Assembly (NCBI GenBank): GCA_013214945.1
Contig: JABSRT010000021.1
Span: forward strand, 1-64,000
Direction: 5' to 3'
DNA from: Gammaproteobacteria bacterium
GTDB taxonomy: Bacteria > Pseudomonadota > Gammaproteobacteria > Enterobacterales > Psychrobiaceae
Length of the DNA: 64,000 nt
The notes below the pieces were generated by a model. The model searched no databases. It was given only the letters and a program-made list of their open reading frames with translations, and was not told the origin of the DNA. Position numbers and translations under genes: made by a program. Positions 17,920-28,800 of this stretch are shown here, in pieces. Each line of letters begins with the position of its first letter. Position 1 is the first letter of the stretch.

Positions 17920-20900
17920 TTATGCAATTTCCTGATAAAGCCACACTCTCATCATCGCGACTAATTTATCGATATCAACGGGTTTGGTGAGGTAATCACT
18001 GGCACCGGCTTCAACACACTTGCGGCGGTCTTCCTGCATTGCTTTTGCTGTAAGCGCAATGATCGGTAAATTTTTATATTGAGGCTGTTGCCTAATTCGC
18101 CTCATGGCTTCATGCCCATCCATCACAGGCATCATAATATCCATTAAAACGATATCGATTTTTTCGGCTTGCTCTAATTGCTCCAGAGCCATCTGACCAT
18201 TATCGGCTAAAGTAACATTCATGCCTTGCTTTTTAAGCACCTTTGACAGGGCGAAGGTATTGCGTAAATCATCATCGACCAGCAAGACATTGCAACCTTC
18301 AATTGAGACATAACTCGCCTGTTCATGTGACGCATCAGACAGCTCAACATCGTTGGGTAGCTGTGAAGGGGTGATTGTATTGCCCATTGGTTGGGCATTG
18401 ATATCGGATTGCGCCGTCAGTCCTGGCCAATCAGATTCAGGCGTTGAGGCAAGTTGTGCGCTTTTAAAATGAGACATGTTTAAATCAAGGTTTGATAAAA
18501 AATGGCTATCGACTGAGGTTAAAAATAATTCAACCTCATCTTGCAATCGAACCGCCGAGCTCGCGCCATTGATAATGACATGGCATTGATAGTGCTCTAA
18601 CCATGCTCGTTGCTCATTGCTTGGTTCCTGCTCTAAGCAGAGAATAATTTGAATCTCGATATCGCTATTTAATCGATAGTAATCATCAAACCACTGCTGG
18701 GTATCTGGTTTGATCATGGTTAAATTAATAATTATGCCACTAATAGCCAGAGGATTGTTGCCTAATCGATGAGACAGCTCATCAAGCGAATCTACTTTTA
18801 TTATTTCAGCGACCTCGAGATCGAGGAAAGACAAATCAACCGCTGATTGATCATTAAGCTCCGAATAGACCGCAATTTGCAATTTAACTGATGGATCACT
18901 CGCTAACTGAGGATCAACGCGTAGTTGTGACAATATATGCTCGATCTGGTTTTTTTCTAGCGGCTTTTGATGGAAACTATTGGCGCCTCTTTCCGATATT
19001 TCACGCGACTTTACTTGCCCTGAAATCACATGAACTGGGATGTTACGAGTCTCAGGGTTATTTTTAAGACTATCAAGAATATTAATGCCAGACATATCTG
19101 GTAAGCCAAGATCTAAAATTACCCCGCAAGGATTATAAGTATTAACCAATTCAATGCCTTGCAATCCATTGTTAGCAACGGCCGGTTTAAAGCCTGACTT
19201 GGCCGCCAGTTTTGCTAAGATTGCTGAAAATGCGGGATCATCTTCAATAATCACAATAACATCATCACCAACGGCTATTTCATTAGGAGCAATACCAGCA
19301 ACCTGCACCAGACCATCGTTGCTGCTCTGATTAACTTGCTGGGTACTCATTATGTTCAGTGAGCTTGCAGGTGGTGCAATAAATCTGGCAGGTGCAATGG
19401 TTGGCTGGTAAATATCATTGCTTAGTTCACCTTCGACCAGCGGTAATAATAACGTGAAAGTACTACCACGGTTTTCTTCACTCTCGATGACCAGTTCACC
19501 ACAGAGTAATTCGGTGAGGCGCCGCGAAATTGTCAATCCTAATCCGGTGCCGCCATATTTTCTATTGGTTGAACCGTCGGCTTGCTGGAACGACTCGAAA
19601 ATAGATTCTTGCTTCTCTTTACTAATGCCAATACCTGAATCTATTACCGCAATTGCCAGCACTTTACTGCCAGCTTCTGCGCCAATCAGCTCGTAATTGT
19701 CAGTCACGTAAGCATGTAATTTAACCGAGCCGCTATCGGTAAACTTCAATGCATTAGATAATAAATTTTTGAGAATTTGCTGAGTCTTCTGAATATCTAA
19801 CACAATTGCTGTTGGAATATTTTGGTCAAGTTCGATTGAAAATCCGAGACTCTTTTCATTGGCCACTGGATTGAACTGACCTAACAACTCATTAGTAATT
19901 TCAGCTAATTGCAAAGACTCGACACAAACTTCCATTTTACCGGCTTCAATCTTTGACAGATCTAAAATGTCATTGATTAATGAGAGCAGCTCTTTACCGC
20001 TGTTGTGAATTACTTTGGCCGACTCAACTTGATCCGCATCTAAATTCTTTTCATCGTTATCGGATAATATTCGCGACAAAATAAGCATCGAATTAAGCGG
20101 AGTTCGCAATTCGTGTGACATATTGGCCAAAAACTCAGACTTATAGCGACTAGAAGCCTCAAGCTGTTCGGCTTTTTCTTGCAGTTCCTGACGCGCACTT
20201 TCAATCACTATATTCTTGGCTTTAACCGCCGTATTTTGTTTTTCAAGCGACTCCGTTTTTTGCTCTAAGGCTGAATTAATATTGTGGACTTCTTGTGATT
20301 GTTCTTCGAGTTCTTTTTGTGATTGTGCTAACTGACTCGAACGTTGTTCAACCTCATCATTAATCGCCCGCAGTTCTTCTTCGCGAACTTGCAACTCTTC
20401 CATTTGCTGTTGCGATTGGTCTAGTAGTGTTTGCAATCTGTTGTGCGACTCGGCTATGCCCAGTGCCGTGGCAACCGATTCGCAAGTCGAGTTTAATAAG
20501 TCATAAGTTTGGGGATGCATCTCCGTTAACCAACCAAGTTCCAATACTGCAATGACTTGATCTTCTTTCATGATTGGATAAATTAACAAGGTTCGAGGTT
20601 GAATTTCGCCCATGCTTGAGCTAATCGACACATAATCTTCGGGCAATTCAGTTAACACATTCGATTTTTTCGATTGGGCAACCTGACCAATTAGGCCATC
20701 ACCAAGCTCAATAATTTGGTTGCCAAAGTGAGGCACAAAAGCATAACCACCAATGAGCTCCAATTCTTGATTTTTGAAAATATACAATGAACCAACTTTG
20801 GCATTAAGATGATTGGAGAAAAATGCCACGATATTATCGGCCAAATCGGTGCTGATCTGATTGCCACGCATGGTTTGAGACAAGCTTTCGATACCATCTT

Positions 20901-22083
20901 GCAGCCAACGCTTCGACTCTTTGTCCTTAAAAGATTGGCGAATATGGTTTGACATTTCATTGATCGACGACGCCAATTGGCCTATTTCATCGGTTGAACT
21001 AATCTCAAGGTGCTGGTCTAGGTCACCGGCGGTAATCGCATTAGTGGTTTTTACCATGTTAATAATAGGGCGGGTGACGCGTCGCGAAATAAAGAAAGCG
21101 ATCAATAACGACGGCACAAAAATAGCTAATGCAATCAATAAAACATAAATACGGCGATCGCTAATGTCTTTAAACGCTTCGGCTTTATCTATTTTTACCA
21201 CCATGCCTAAATTATATTTAGGCAAATAGCGCCACGCGGCAATAATTGGAACATTGCGGTAATCAATCGACAAGCCCATGCCATTAATGCCTTGCACGGC
21301 TTCTTGAATCGGAATGCCACTGTTTGAATTTATGTTAACGCGGACTTGATTTGGCGCCGAAGCATTAAATCGTAACGGTGAAATAAACACCGCTTTATTA
21401 CCATCTAATTTGGCTAACACGGTTTCACCCGTCGCCTGCAAGGCGGTGAAGTCTCGCATAATGTCATATAATATCTTCGGGGTCAGTTGCAGTGCAATTG
21501 CGCCTTTAATGACATTGTCGATATATATTGGCGCAGCGATAAAGGCCGAAAATGTGTTGTTATCACCAGCGTAATGGGTGAATTTTGAATGAGTTGGTTT
21601 TTGGCTTTTTAATACCTGCTGTACCACATTGGCCAATTGTGTCCGGTTATAGCGACCGCTAATTAGGTTAGTATCGCTATCTTGGCGCCGAGTTACGGAA
21701 TACACCAAGTCCCCGTTAGCGGCAATAATATGGACATTTTTAAGTTTACCCGACTGTTGGTAATAGCTTAAAAATGGCATTAGCTTTTTGATCGCGTCGT
21801 GATAGGCCTCACTCTTGTTCGGCAAATTAAACTGACTAACCAGCAGCGGTAAAGACTCTATAATTTGTGGTGTTTTACTCAGCAGGTTGGCCCGTGCCAG
21901 TTGTGCATCAAACTGTTTGTCAATGAGGTTTATTTTTTGGCTTAAGATCGAATCAAGAGAGTCCATGCTATAAGTGGCTTGTGAGTTCTCTGCTGAGCTA
22001 ATGGATAGGTATTCGGTGACCAACAGGGGGATCAAAGCGACAGAAACCAGGACAATTAATAATTTATCTTGAATTCGTTTCAT
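17920..22083 (-). CDS. Giant hybrid histidine kinase (dCache-HAMP-GAF-HK-REC-REC)
   Basis: A 1387-residue membrane sensor. A first membrane helix (about 8-28) and a second (about 308-330) bracket a dCache-type periplasmic sensor. Then come HAMP (330-385), GAF (410-545), a long Gln/Glu-rich coiled coil (545-640), HisKA with SHELRTPLNSML, and HATPase with IDSGIGI and GGTGLGLTISRRL. A receiver (about 950-1060, LDLGLPDMSG), a degenerate receiver-like stretch (1075-1190, no phospho-Asp pattern seen) and a final receiver (about 1265-1385, LLVDDDLRNT, LMDIMMPVMDG) follow. It heads the unit with cheR and the GGDEF-EAL gene. The ligand is unknown. Confidence 0.92.
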   Translation of the reverse strand: MKRIQDKLLIVLVSVALIPLLVTEYLSISSAENSQATYSMDSLDSILSQKINLIDKQFDAQLARANLLSKTPQIIESLPLLVSQFNLPNKSEAYHDAIKKLMPFLSYYQQSGKLKNVHIIAANGDLVYSVTRRQDSDTNLISGRYNRTQLANVVQQVLKSQKPTHSKFTHYAGDNNTFSAFIAAPIYIDNVIKGAIALQLTPKILYDIMRDFTALQATGETVLAKLDGNKAVFISPLRFNASAPNQVRVNINSNSGIPIQEAVQGINGMGLSIDYRNVPIIAAWRYLPKYNLGMVVKIDKAEAFKDISDRRIYVLLIALAIFVPSLLIAFFISRRVTRPIINMVKTTNAITAGDLDQHLEISSTDEIGQLASSINEMSNHIRQSFKDKESKRWLQDGIESLSQTMRGNQISTDLADNIVAFFSNHLNAKVGSLYIFKNQELELIGGYAFVPHFGNQIIELGDGLIGQVAQSKKSNVLTELPEDYVSISSSMGEIQPRTLLIYPIMKEDQVIAVLELGWLTEMHPQTYDLLNSTCESVATALGIAESHNRLQTLLDQSQQQMEELQVREEELRAINDEVEQRSSQLAQSQKELEEQSQEVHNINSALEQKTESLEKQNTAVKAKNIVIESARQELQEKAEQLEASSRYKSEFLANMSHELRTPLNSMLILSRILSDNDEKNLDADQVESAKVIHNSGKELLSLINDILDLSKIEAGKMEVCVESLQLAEITNELLGQFNPVANEKSLGFSIELDQNIPTAIVLDIQKTQQILKNLLSNALKFTDSGSVKLHAYVTDNYELIGAEAGSKVLAIAVIDSGIGISKEKQESIFESFQQADGSTNRKYGGTGLGLTISRRLTELLCGELVIESEENRGSTFTLLLPLVEGELSNDIYQPTIAPARFIAPPASSLNIMSTQQVNQSSNDGLVQVAGIAPNEIAVGDDVIVIIEDDPAFSAILAKLAAKSGFKPAVANNGLQGIELVNTYNPCGVILDLGLPDMSGINILDSLKNNPETRNIPVHVISGQVKSREISERGANSFHQKPLEKNQIEHILSQLRVDPQLASDPSVKLQIAVYSELNDQSAVDLSFLDLEVAEIIKVDSLDELSHRLGNNPLAISGIIINLTMIKPDTQQWFDDYYRLNSDIEIQIILCLEQEPSNEQRAWLEHYQCHVIINGASSAVRLQDEVELFLTSVDSHFLSNLDLNMSHFKSAQLASTPESDWPGLTAQSDINAQPMGNTITPSQLPNDVELSDASHEQASYVSIEGCNVLLVDDDLRNTFALSKVLKKQGMNVTLADNGQMALEQLEQAEKIDIVLMDIMMPVMDGHEAMRRIRQQPQYKNLPIIALTAKAMQEDRRKCVEAGASDYLTKPVDIDKLVAMMRVWLYQEIA

Positions 22084-22407
22084 ACTACAATTTCCTTTTG
22101 AAAAGTATGATTATTATTAAGATGGTCTCGCTACTACATAAAATTAGTGATCATTAATCGCCACAAGTTTTTAAGCGCTGCACGAGAGTAAATATCCATT
22201 TACCATCATTTATTACTAGGTCGATCCAATTTGATAGTATTTTATAGCGACTAAATTTCAACATAACACAAATTCTCAGCAGTGTAACCTCAGCACCTAA
22301 AAGTTTTTATTGGCGATATTCGTGTCATCTGTTGCGGTTAGTTATTGTGTTTTAAAAGAGTTTTTAACATAATTCCCTTTATATCAGTTTGTGACAGTGG
22401 GGATACT
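22084..22407. other. Divergent kinase/recC intergenic region
   Basis: 324 bases with no gene. They must contain the two divergent promoters, but I see no convincing -35/-10 pair or repeat. The frame upstream of recC continues open to 22345, but the extra residues do not resemble RecC. Confidence 0.5.
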
Positions 22408-25400
22408 GTGTTTCGTCTTTATCATTCAAATCAGCTCGATGTTTTAAAAGGCATATTGGCCTACGTGCTTAAAACTCAGCCAAATCCAGACCCTTTTATT
22501 AAAGAGCAAGTCTTGGTACAAAGCCCTGGCATGGCGCAATGGCTAAAAATAGAACTAGCCAAAGAGTTATCTATTTGTGCCAATATCGAGTTTCCTTTGC
22601 CGGCCAGTTTCATTTGGCAAGTTTTTGTCGATTTACTCGACGATGTGCCAAAACGCAGCGCGTTTAACAAAGATGCAATGGCATGGAATATTATGCAGCG
22701 TTTGCCGTTACATTTGGCGCGTGACGAATTTAGTGAATTGGCGCAATATTTAGCAGGCGATGATCAACTGAAAATATATCAATTAGCCTATAAAATTGCC
22801 GACATTTACGATCAATATTTAGTTTATCGTCCGCAGTGGATCGACGCTTGGGAGCAGGGCAGTAAAGAGTTTTGCCCTGATCAACCTTGGCAAGGTCTGT
22901 TGTGGAAAGATTTAGTTGATACCTTGATTGAAGGCGGGCAATCTCATTATCATCGTGCCAATCTATATCAGTATTTAATCGAGCAACTTGACGCCGGTGG
23001 GCCTAATTGTCAGGCCCTACCACAACGAATTTTTGTGTTTGGGATCTCCGCCTTGCCGCCGCGATATTTACAGGCGTTGCATAGCATTTCTCAACATTGC
23101 GAGGTTCACTTTTTCATCAACAACCCTTGCCGAAGTTACTGGGGCGATATTGTTGATGCCAAATGGCTGGCTAAACTCAACCAACCAAGCCGTCAGCAAG
23201 TTAATCCTAAAACCTTTGCCGATGCGGGTGCGGCGCAGGCGCTGCTAGCCAGCAATCAAACGGAGCAATTATTTGATCTTAACGGTGAACTGATTGTTGG
23301 TAATCCTTTATTGGCGTCAATGGGCAAGCTTGGTCGTGATAACCAACACTTGTTGGGCGAGCTACCCTGCGTTGAAATTGAAGCCTTTGTTGAGGCGACC
23401 TCAGCCAATTTATTAGGGCATATCACCAATGATATTCTCGACCTTCATGATCCGTGTTTTATCGCCAAAACGAGCGAAGACTTAAGCCATTCGCGGCACA
23501 AAACCCCCATTAGTGCCACGGACAACTCCTTGGTAGTGCATTCATGCCACAGTCCGATGCGCGAAGTTGAGGTGTTGTACGAACAACTGCTCGATATGTT
23601 TGACTCGCAGCCAGAGGCTGATAATAAGCTTACCCCGAAAGACATTGTGGTGATGATGCCCGACGTTAATGCTTACAGCCCGTATATTCAGGCCGTATTT
23701 GGCATGGCGAGCGGTAAGCGCCGCATTGATTTTTCGATTTCAGATCGTAGTGCCGAACAAGAAAACCCTATTTTATTTAGCTTTTTAACCCTGCTTAAAG
23801 CGCCGTTACTGCGCCATACCAGCGCCGAACTCTTTGCCTTGCTGGAAGTGCCAGCAATCATGGCCAAGTTTGAGCTAACGGCAGAGTCGATCGACATCTT
23901 AAAAATGTGGATAGAAGAGTCAGGGATCCGCCATGGTTTTGAACAAGACGTCAGCCTAAGCAATAGCTGGCAATTTGGCCTTAACCGGATGTTCAAAGGT
24001 TATAGCCAAGTTGAACCTGACATTACCACGACCGGCGTTGAGCTGTGGCAAGACATTTTTGCCTATTCACAATCGGTCGGTTTAGGCGCTGAATTACTGG
24101 GGCAGTTAGCCAGTTTTATTGAAAAAATCGAGCAAATCAGTCAACAGCTGGCCGCGCCGCGTCCTTTTGAGCAGTGGCAGCAAGCCATTGAGTCACTACT
24201 GGCAGACTTTTATGCCGACGAGCTGCAGGTAGCCCAAGAAATTCAGCTGATTAAAGACAGCCTAACCACACTCGCCGACGAATTGAGTTTGGCTCAGTTT
24301 AACAGTGACATCAGCGCCGAGGTTCTTTACGAACACTTGCGCAGCCACCTTAACCAAGCACAATCGAGTCAGCGCTTTCTGGCGGGTAAATTAAACTTTT
24401 GTACCTTAATGCCAATGCGCTCAATTCCTTTTAAGGTGGTGTGTTTGCTGGGCATGAACGATGGCAGTTATCCCCGCACCATCGCCCCTGTTGGTTTTGA
24501 CTTAATGGCCGACGATCATCAAAAAGGTGATCGTAGCCGTCGTGACGACGACAGATATTTATTTTTAGAAGCAATGTTAAGCGCTCAACAGCGGTTATAC
24601 ATCAGTTATTGTGGTCGTAGCATTAAAGATAACAGCCCGCGCAATCCCAGCGTGTTAGTGACCGAATTACTCGATTATATCGAACAAGGTTATGTGCTCG
24701 AGGGTGATATTGAGCAACCGTTAGTGGTCAGTGGTGCTAACTTGCTAAATCACTTGGTGTGTCAGCAGCCGTTAACGCCGTTTAGTCGCGAATATTTTGG
24801 CTCCAATCCAAAGTTGTTTTCCTACCAGCACGACTGGCGTTTGGCGTTAGACTTTAACGATGATCCGCAGCGATTTTTTAGTGAACCATTGGCCCAAGAT
24901 GACAGTTTGGCTATCCTAGAATTGCATCAGCTGATCCGATTTTACAAACAACCCAGTCAATATTTTTTGAATCAACGACTCGGGGTTTATTTTAATGACA
25001 GCACCAGTGACTTGGTGACCAATGAACCTTTCCATCCCGATGGGCTTGAAGGTTATCAAATAAAAACGACCTTGCTCGATAATTATTTGAATAACAGTGC
25101 CGACGCTGCTAGCGAGCGGATCAGAGCGCAAGGGGTATTGCCACACGGTCACTTTTCACAGCTGTACCTAGGCCAACAAACCGAGGTAATGGCCGCATTG
25201 GCCGACGTGGTAAAGCCCTATCTAACAAGCCCAGAGCCCGACATTGAAATTGATTTAACCATTAGTAATCTCACGATTCAAGGCTGGTTAAAGCAGCATG
25301 TTGGCGCTGGGTTAATTCGCTATAAATCGGGCAAGGCTAACATTAAGTTTTTCATTCATTGTTATATCGAGCATCTGTGTTATTGCGCAAGTTCGCCAAA

Positions 25401-25824
25401 CTCGCTAAGCGATGAGCCCGCAGCTAAAGCGATGATCCTATGCGCCCAAGACGGTCAATGGCAATTTGGCCCAATGTCGGTGTCAGCAGCGCGCGAGCGC
25501 CTTACGGTGCTGGTGGACTATTATCGCTTGGGTCAAACTCAGCCGTTAGCCTTTTTTATTAACAGTGGCTGGGCTTACTTGTCGGCATTGTTTGAACCAA
25601 AAACGGGTCAACTGGCTAATGATGACAAATCTATCAACAGCGCATTGAAAAAATTTGAACAAGCCTTTAATGGCAGTTACATCTTTAGCGGTGAGGGCAG
25701 TGATCATTACATAGAGCGATGTTTTGGTGCGATGACGCCAGAGCTGCAACAGCAAGTGATTGGCTTAACCTTAGAAATTTTATTGCCACTTCGTCAATTA
25801 TTAGAGGAGCTTGGTGATGACTAA
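22408..25824 (+). CDS. recC: Exodeoxyribonuclease V gamma chain RecC
   Basis: The subunit of RecBCD that recognises Chi and splits the strands during double-strand break repair and foreign DNA degradation. The GTG at 22408 is chosen because it yields MFRLYHSNQLDVLKG, matching the RecC N-terminus, and has GGGGA ahead; an earlier in-frame start at 22345 adds 21 residues unlike the family. The protein is then 1138 residues, close to E. coli's 1122. LVQSPGMAQWLKIEL, ANIEFPLPASFIWQVF and LLGMNDGSYPR are family blocks. The ptrA protease gene found between recC and recB in enterobacteria is absent; recB follows with an 8-base overlap. Confidence 0.95.
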   Translation: MFRLYHSNQLDVLKGILAYVLKTQPNPDPFIKEQVLVQSPGMAQWLKIELAKELSICANIEFPLPASFIWQVFVDLLDDVPKRSAFNKDAMAWNIMQRLPLHLARDEFSELAQYLAGDDQLKIYQLAYKIADIYDQYLVYRPQWIDAWEQGSKEFCPDQPWQGLLWKDLVDTLIEGGQSHYHRANLYQYLIEQLDAGGPNCQALPQRIFVFGISALPPRYLQALHSISQHCEVHFFINNPCRSYWGDIVDAKWLAKLNQPSRQQVNPKTFADAGAAQALLASNQTEQLFDLNGELIVGNPLLASMGKLGRDNQHLLGELPCVEIEAFVEATSANLLGHITNDILDLHDPCFIAKTSEDLSHSRHKTPISATDNSLVVHSCHSPMREVEVLYEQLLDMFDSQPEADNKLTPKDIVVMMPDVNAYSPYIQAVFGMASGKRRIDFSISDRSAEQENPILFSFLTLLKAPLLRHTSAELFALLEVPAIMAKFELTAESIDILKMWIEESGIRHGFEQDVSLSNSWQFGLNRMFKGYSQVEPDITTTGVELWQDIFAYSQSVGLGAELLGQLASFIEKIEQISQQLAAPRPFEQWQQAIESLLADFYADELQVAQEIQLIKDSLTTLADELSLAQFNSDISAEVLYEHLRSHLNQAQSSQRFLAGKLNFCTLMPMRSIPFKVVCLLGMNDGSYPRTIAPVGFDLMADDHQKGDRSRRDDDRYLFLEAMLSAQQRLYISYCGRSIKDNSPRNPSVLVTELLDYIEQGYVLEGDIEQPLVVSGANLLNHLVCQQPLTPFSREYFGSNPKLFSYQHDWRLALDFNDDPQRFFSEPLAQDDSLAILELHQLIRFYKQPSQYFLNQRLGVYFNDSTSDLVTNEPFHPDGLEGYQIKTTLLDNYLNNSADAASERIRAQGVLPHGHFSQLYLGQQTEVMAALADVVKPYLTSPEPDIEIDLTISNLTIQGWLKQHVGAGLIRYKSGKANIKFFIHCYIEHLCYCASSPNSLSDEPAAKAMILCAQDGQWQFGPMSVSAARERLTVLVDYYRLGQTQPLAFFINSGWAYLSALFEPKTGQLANDDKSINSALKKFEQAFNGSYIFSGEGSDHYIERCFGAMTPELQQQVIGLTLEILLPLRQLLEELGDD

Positions 25825-28800
25825 CTCTGACAGCCAAAATTCAGCAGCGGCAGCTGTCCAGCCGCTTAATGTCATGACCTTGCCACTGCATGGCGAGCGA
25901 CTCATTGAAGCCTCAGCCGGTACCGGTAAAACCTTTACTATCGCAGGGCTCTATTTACGTTTGCTGCTTGGCCACGGTGAAAACGGAACCGCTCATGCAA
26001 ACCCGTTGCGGGTTGACCAAATATTGGTGGTAACCTTTACCGATGCCGCCACCGGCGAACTGCGAGAGCGCATAAGGCGCCGCATTGTTGAAGCGCGCCA
26101 CGCGTTTTTAACTGGCCACAGTAAAGACCCAATTGTTGGGCCTTTAGTTGCGCAACACAGCGACCACAGTGCTTGCGCGCGAGTTTTGCTGCAAGCATTA
26201 CGACAAATGGATGAAGCGGCTATTTTTACCATCCATGGCTTTTGTCAACGGATGTTAAAACAGCACGCCTTTGAGTCGGGCAGTTATTTCGAAACCGAGT
26301 TTGTGACCGACCAATCGAACTTACGACTATTGGCAATTGAAGACTTTTGGCGCGAACATTTTTATGCGATGGACAGTCATCTTGATTTAACGCTCGCCAA
26401 GTTAGTGAAGACTTACTGGCAGCAGCCGAGTGATTTATTAAGAGAAATTAGCGGTTACCTGACCAACCCTTATTTAGTGATCCAAGCGCAAGGCCAAGAT
26501 ATTACTTTGCAGCAACATACCGAAAATATCATTGGCGAAATTGATCAATTAAAGCAAGCGTGGCTCGCGGTTGTCGATCAAGTGGAACCTGAAATATTAA
26601 GTAAGAAAATTGATAAGCGCAGTTACAGCAGCAAAAATTTACCGGCTTGGCTTAATGAAGTTACCCTATGGGCGCAAACGCCGTCAGATGATTTAGTGGT
26701 GTCTGAAAAATTAGTTCGATTTAGTCAAACCAGCTTAAGCGATAAAACCAAAGATGGTCCGGTGCCATCACTTGAAATATTTACCACCATTGAACAATTT
26801 CTTAGCCAGTCACTGACCATTAAAGATACTATTTTAGCCAAAGCGATTGTTTATGTGCGCCAACACATTACGCGTGAAAAACAACTGCAGTCGTTACTGT
26901 CTTTTGATGACTTACTGTCTGGTTTGTCACTGGCGCTCGACAATCAGCCAACCAGTGTCTTGGCGCAGCGCATTCGCGCTCAGTATCCGCTGGCGATGAT
27001 TGATGAATTTCAAGACACGGATTTAATGCAGTACCAAATCTTTAATACCATTTATGGCGGCCAAACCACTAGCGGGCTGTTAATGATTGGTGACCCCAAG
27101 CAAGCAATTTATGGCTTTCGCGGTGCCGATATCTTTACCTACATTAGCGCGCGCCGTGCGGTGGCCGCTCATTACACCCTAGACACCAACTATCGCTCGT
27201 CAATAGAGATGGTCGCTGGGGTTAATGCTATTTTTACCCGTCACGATGCGCCGTTTATTTATCGTGACGACATTGGCTTTTATCCGGTTAAAGATTGCGG
27301 TAAAACCATAGACCTGACCCTCGACGGTCAGCCTTGTGGCGCGATCACCAACTGGCTAATGCCAAGTGACACCACTGTTAGCAAGGCCGATTACCTGCAA
27401 ACCATGGCATACGCCTGTGCTACCGAAATAAATCACTTACTGACTAAAGGCCAGCAAGGGCAAGCGTTAATCGCGGGCAAGGCGGTACAAGCCAAAGACA
27501 TTGCTATTTTAGTGCGCACCGGTGCCGAGGCGCGATTGGTTAAAGAGCAACTTGAGTTGCAGGGCATTAGCAGTGTGTATCTGTCTAATCGAGACAGCGT
27601 ATTTAATGCCCGTGTTGGCCAAGATATTTGGCGGATGTTAATGGCGTGTCTCGAGCCAACTAATGCCGAACGTTTACGCAGCGCGCTAGCGTCATCAATG
27701 CTTGATCATAATGCCAAGCAGCTAGACGCCTTTAATAACGACGAGCAATTGTGGCAACAAGCGGTTGACGATTTTTGTCGTTTTGCCCAGCGCTGGCAAG
27801 ACGTTGGCGTGTTGGCGATGTTACGTGAATTAATCCATCATTATAACGTGCCAGCGCGGTTGTTGGCTCAACCCGGCGGTGAGCGTCAGTTAACCGATAT
27901 TTTGCATCTTAGTGAAGTGTTGCAGCAGCAAAGCCTTGAAATGGAAGGTGAGCACGCACTAACTCACTGGTTAAGCGACAAAGTGAATAACCCGTCGCAA
28001 GAAGATCAAGAGCAGCAACTGCGTTTGGAGTCGGATCGCGACTTAGTGCAAATTGTCACGATTCATAAATCCAAAGGCTTAGAATATCCGCTCGTCTTTT
28101 TGCCTTTTATTTGTAATTTCCGCAAAGAAACCCAAGCGGTATATCATCAAGACAACCAAACGATTGTTGATTTAAGCATGGCGAAAGACTCGTTAGAAAA
28201 AGCCGATCACGAACGTTTAGCCGAAGATTTACGCTTGTTATATGTAGCAATGACCCGAGCCGTGAGCCACTGCTGGTTAGGCATGGCCCCGTTAAAATCA
28301 GGGCGTGCGACCAAAGAGGCCAAAACAGATTTACACTTTAGTGCAATTGGCCACTTGCTGTTTGGCGGCGAGGTGGCAACATCGACTCAGCTGACTGAGC
28401 AACTGCAGCAACTAGATCGTGATTTCTCAATGATTAATACGATTGCGCCGCCTAGCGAAGCACTGCCGCCTTTGGTGGTGACCGACACCGACCAAACAAT
28501 ATTACCGGCTCGCACGTTTAATGGGGCAATAGAAAACAACTATTGGATCACCAGTTATTCAGCGCTATCAAGATCAAACCACAGCAAGCAGCGGGTGAGT
28601 GTCGATGCCACAGTCGAACAATTTAATATCGACTGGGAAGCGAGTGAAGACGCGCTCAATCAATCGATTGCCGCGGCTGAGCAAGCTGAAAATGCAGAGC
28701 CAAGTATATTTAACTTTCCGCGCGGCGCCGATCCCGGCACGTTTTTACATACCTTGTTTGAAGAAATCGATTTTTCAAGCATTGACCCAACAAGCCTGCA

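Noticed and set aside
25811-25816. TTG or GTG as the recB start
   Set aside because: ATG 25817 has the best spacing from AGAGGAG; the earlier codons are too close to it.
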